Assembly: GCA_041670885.1 (NCBI GenBank) | Contig: JBAXYJ010000125.1 | Location: 1-8,572, forward strand | Reading direction: 5' to 3' | Origin: JAJBWD01 sp041670885 | Lineage (GTDB): Bacteria; Bacillota; Clostridia; Clostridiales; Clostridiaceae | DNA: 8,572 nt | Part shown: one piece after another, positions 8,028 to 8,572 of the stretch | Position numbering within the stretch: position 1 is the first letter of the stretch | Layout of the letters: the number at the start of each line of letters is the position of its first letter | The notes under the pieces: generated by a model | The model's database searches: none | Seen by the model: only the letters and a program-made list of their open reading frames with translations | What the model was told of the DNA's origin: nothing | Program-made: the position numbers and the translations under genes

Positions 8028-8033
8028 CCTCCT
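8028..8033 (-). promoter_or_regulatory. Shine-Dalgarno fixing the permease TTG start
   Basis: A perfect AGGAGG lies eight bases upstream of TTG at 8019. It decides the start, because no ATG or GTG is in frame at a workable distance. Confidence 0.85.
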
Positions 8034-8062
8034 AAAAATATTATATTTATTATTAATAGCAT

Positions 8063-8084
8063 ATTTTATACCAAGGTATAAAAT
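8063..8084. promoter_or_regulatory. Perfect 22-base palindrome, putative operator
   Basis: Ten-base arms, ATTTTATACC and GGTATAAAAT, surround a 2-base centre at 8073-8074. Its edge falls about at the transcription start predicted from the TATAAT at 8096-8091, a typical repressor position, and it ends about 30 bases before the permease ribosome binding site. It is not followed by a T-run, so it is not a terminator. The cognate regulator is not in the window, and the sequence does not match a consensus I recognise. Confidence 0.5.
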
Positions 8085-8090
8085 TACACT

Positions 8091-8120
8091 ATTATAATCT
8101 GATAATATATCAAATATTCA
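8091..8120 (-). promoter_or_regulatory. Candidate proximal promoter with perfect TATAAT -10
   Basis: The minus strand has an exact TATAAT at 8096-8091. The best -35 at 18-base spacing is TGAATA (8120-8115), only three of six, so an activator may be needed if the promoter is real. The predicted start falls near 8084, giving a leader of roughly 65 bases before the permease TTG. The start would coincide with the edge of the second palindrome at 8063-8084. Confidence 0.4.
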
Positions 8121-8165
8121 GAAATCAATTAATTTGCTGTAATATAAAGATTTTTAAATAAACTT

Positions 8166-8194
8166 GTAATATATTTTAATATATTTATTATCAA
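8166..8194 (-). promoter_or_regulatory. Candidate upstream promoter of the purine operon
   Basis: On the minus strand TTGATA (8194-8189) is five of six to the -35 consensus. It is followed after 17 bases by TATTAC (8171-8166), four of six to the -10 consensus. The -35 lies inside one arm of the Fur-type palindrome, so a bound repressor would occlude it. The surroundings are very AT-rich, so chance matches are easy; this is only a candidate. Confidence 0.3.
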
Positions 8195-8220
8195 TATGAT
8201 AATTATTATCATATTGATAA
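8188..8220. promoter_or_regulatory. Perfect 33-base palindrome containing an exact Fur-type 7-1-7 box
   Basis: Two perfect 15-base arms, TTATCAATATGATAA (8188-8202) and its reverse complement (8206-8220), surround a 3-base centre. The core at 8197-8211 reads TGATAAT-T-ATTATCA, identical to the 7-1-7 consensus known for Bacillus-type Fur. It lies 23 bases after the hydA stop and upstream of the permease operon, overlapping the -35 of one candidate promoter. A Fur-family operator is the best reading. An AT-only hairpin acting as a weak terminator for hydA is the alternative, but there is no GC stem and no clean T-tract after it. Confidence 0.6.
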
Positions 8221-8242
8221 AGATAAAAAATTAAATGTTTTT

Positions 8243-8572
8243 TTAAAACAAAATTCCTTTGTCTCTGTTTAAATATTTGCCATAGCCTTTATTTCCACAG
8301 AATATGCCTTCCTTTACTATTATTTTTCCTCTTGCAATAGTAATCACCGGATATCCGGTTAGTTCAATTCCCTCATAAGGAGTATAATCTACATTTTCGT
8401 GAAGAATATTTTTAGAAAGAGTCACTTCCTTATTTGGATCGATTATAACTAAATCAGCATCGGAGCCATTGGCAATTTCCCCCTTTTTAGGGTATATTCC
8501 AAAAAGCTTTGCCGGATTTGTACTTGTTACTTCTACAAACTTATTTAGGCTTATTCTGCCCTTCATTACTCC
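8243..8572 (-). CDS. hydA: Dihydropyrimidinase/hydantoinase-type amidohydrolase, C-terminal fragment
   Basis: C-terminal 110 residues of a cyclic amidohydrolase; the gene begins beyond the right edge. The frame stays open to the edge (Gly-Val precede the first visible Met), so the ATG at 8566 is not the start. Family signatures are GRISLNKFVEVTSTNPAKLF, YPKKGEIANGSDADLVIIDP (the returning strand of the amidohydrolase composite domain), then NVDYTPYEGIELTGYP and ARGKIIVKEG, and a C-terminal tail YGKYLNRD. This is the end of D-hydantoinase and dihydropyrimidinase proteins, which open hydantoin or dihydropyrimidine rings. The metal-ligand region is not in view. Its position next to purine permease, adenine deaminase and xanthine dehydrogenase genes matches hydA in purine-degradation clusters such as that of E. 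coli, so its real substrate may be purine-derived. The symbol rests on this context. It is separated by the regulatory gap and may be a different transcription unit. Confidence 0.88.
   Translation of the reverse strand, partial: GVMKGRISLNKFVEVTSTNPAKLFGIYPKKGEIANGSDADLVIIDPNKEVTLSKNILHENVDYTPYEGIELTGYPVITIARGKIIVKEGIFCGNKGYGKYLNRDKGILF

Noticed and set aside
8086..8150. Plus-strand sequence beginning TATAATCTGATAATA, resembling the 5' part of a purine riboswitch
   Set aside because: The invariant GTTTCTACC segment and the downstream P3/P1 closing parts are missing, and it faces hydA's 3' end rather than the permease. No riboswitch core is seen on the minus strand either.
8188..8220. Rho-independent terminator of hydA
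   Set aside because: The stem is almost purely A/T and is followed by mixed AT sequence with no T-tract in either direction, and the core matches a protein-binding consensus.
8225..8244. A6/T7 inverted repeat just after the hydA stop
   Set aside because: Six A/T pairs around a 7-base loop in AT-rich DNA are expected by chance and too weak to call a terminator.
8564..8566. ATG as start of the hydantoinase fragment
   Set aside because: The frame continues upstream to the window edge, and the family motif GRISLNK lies deep in the C-terminal part of such proteins.

Overview
The window is AT-rich, almost wholly coding, and every gene lies on the minus strand. Strong AGGAGG-type ribosome binding sites, short gaps, ATGA overlaps and TTG start codons suggest a low-GC Gram-positive anaerobe of the Clostridia type. 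That placement is inferred from style and gene content; no marker gene is present. Read in the direction of transcription (from the right edge to the left edge), the window holds seven genes, the first and last cut by the window ends.

8572-8243 is the C-terminal end of a dihydropyrimidinase/hydantoinase-type cyclic amidohydrolase (HydA-like). A 223-base AT-rich intergenic stretch (8242-8020) follows. It holds the only obvious regulatory structure: a perfect 33-base palindrome whose core is an exact 7-1-7 Fur-type box, candidate promoters, and a second perfect palindrome placed near a predicted transcription start. No purine riboswitch is seen.

8019-1 is one apparent operon: an NCS2/AzgA-type purine permease, adenine deaminase, and a multi-subunit xanthine dehydrogenase-family molybdenum hydroxylase. 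The hydroxylase genes run FAD subunit, 2Fe-2S subunit, first molybdopterin subunit, second molybdopterin subunit (3' end outside the window). Both junctions between the FAD, 2Fe-2S and first molybdopterin genes are 4-base ATGA overlaps. At two further junctions the Shine-Dalgarno overlaps or abuts the upstream stop codon.

Together the genes describe uptake and oxidation of purine bases: the permease imports adenine, hypoxanthine or guanine; adenine deaminase makes hypoxanthine and ammonia; and the hydroxylase oxidises hypoxanthine and xanthine. The upstream cyclic amidohydrolase could act in opening a purine-derived ring, but its substrate is unknown. The most unusual points are the two complete but divergent molybdopterin subunits apparently sharing one electron-transfer module, with different residues at known purine-binding positions, and the Fur-box palindrome in front of a purine operon.
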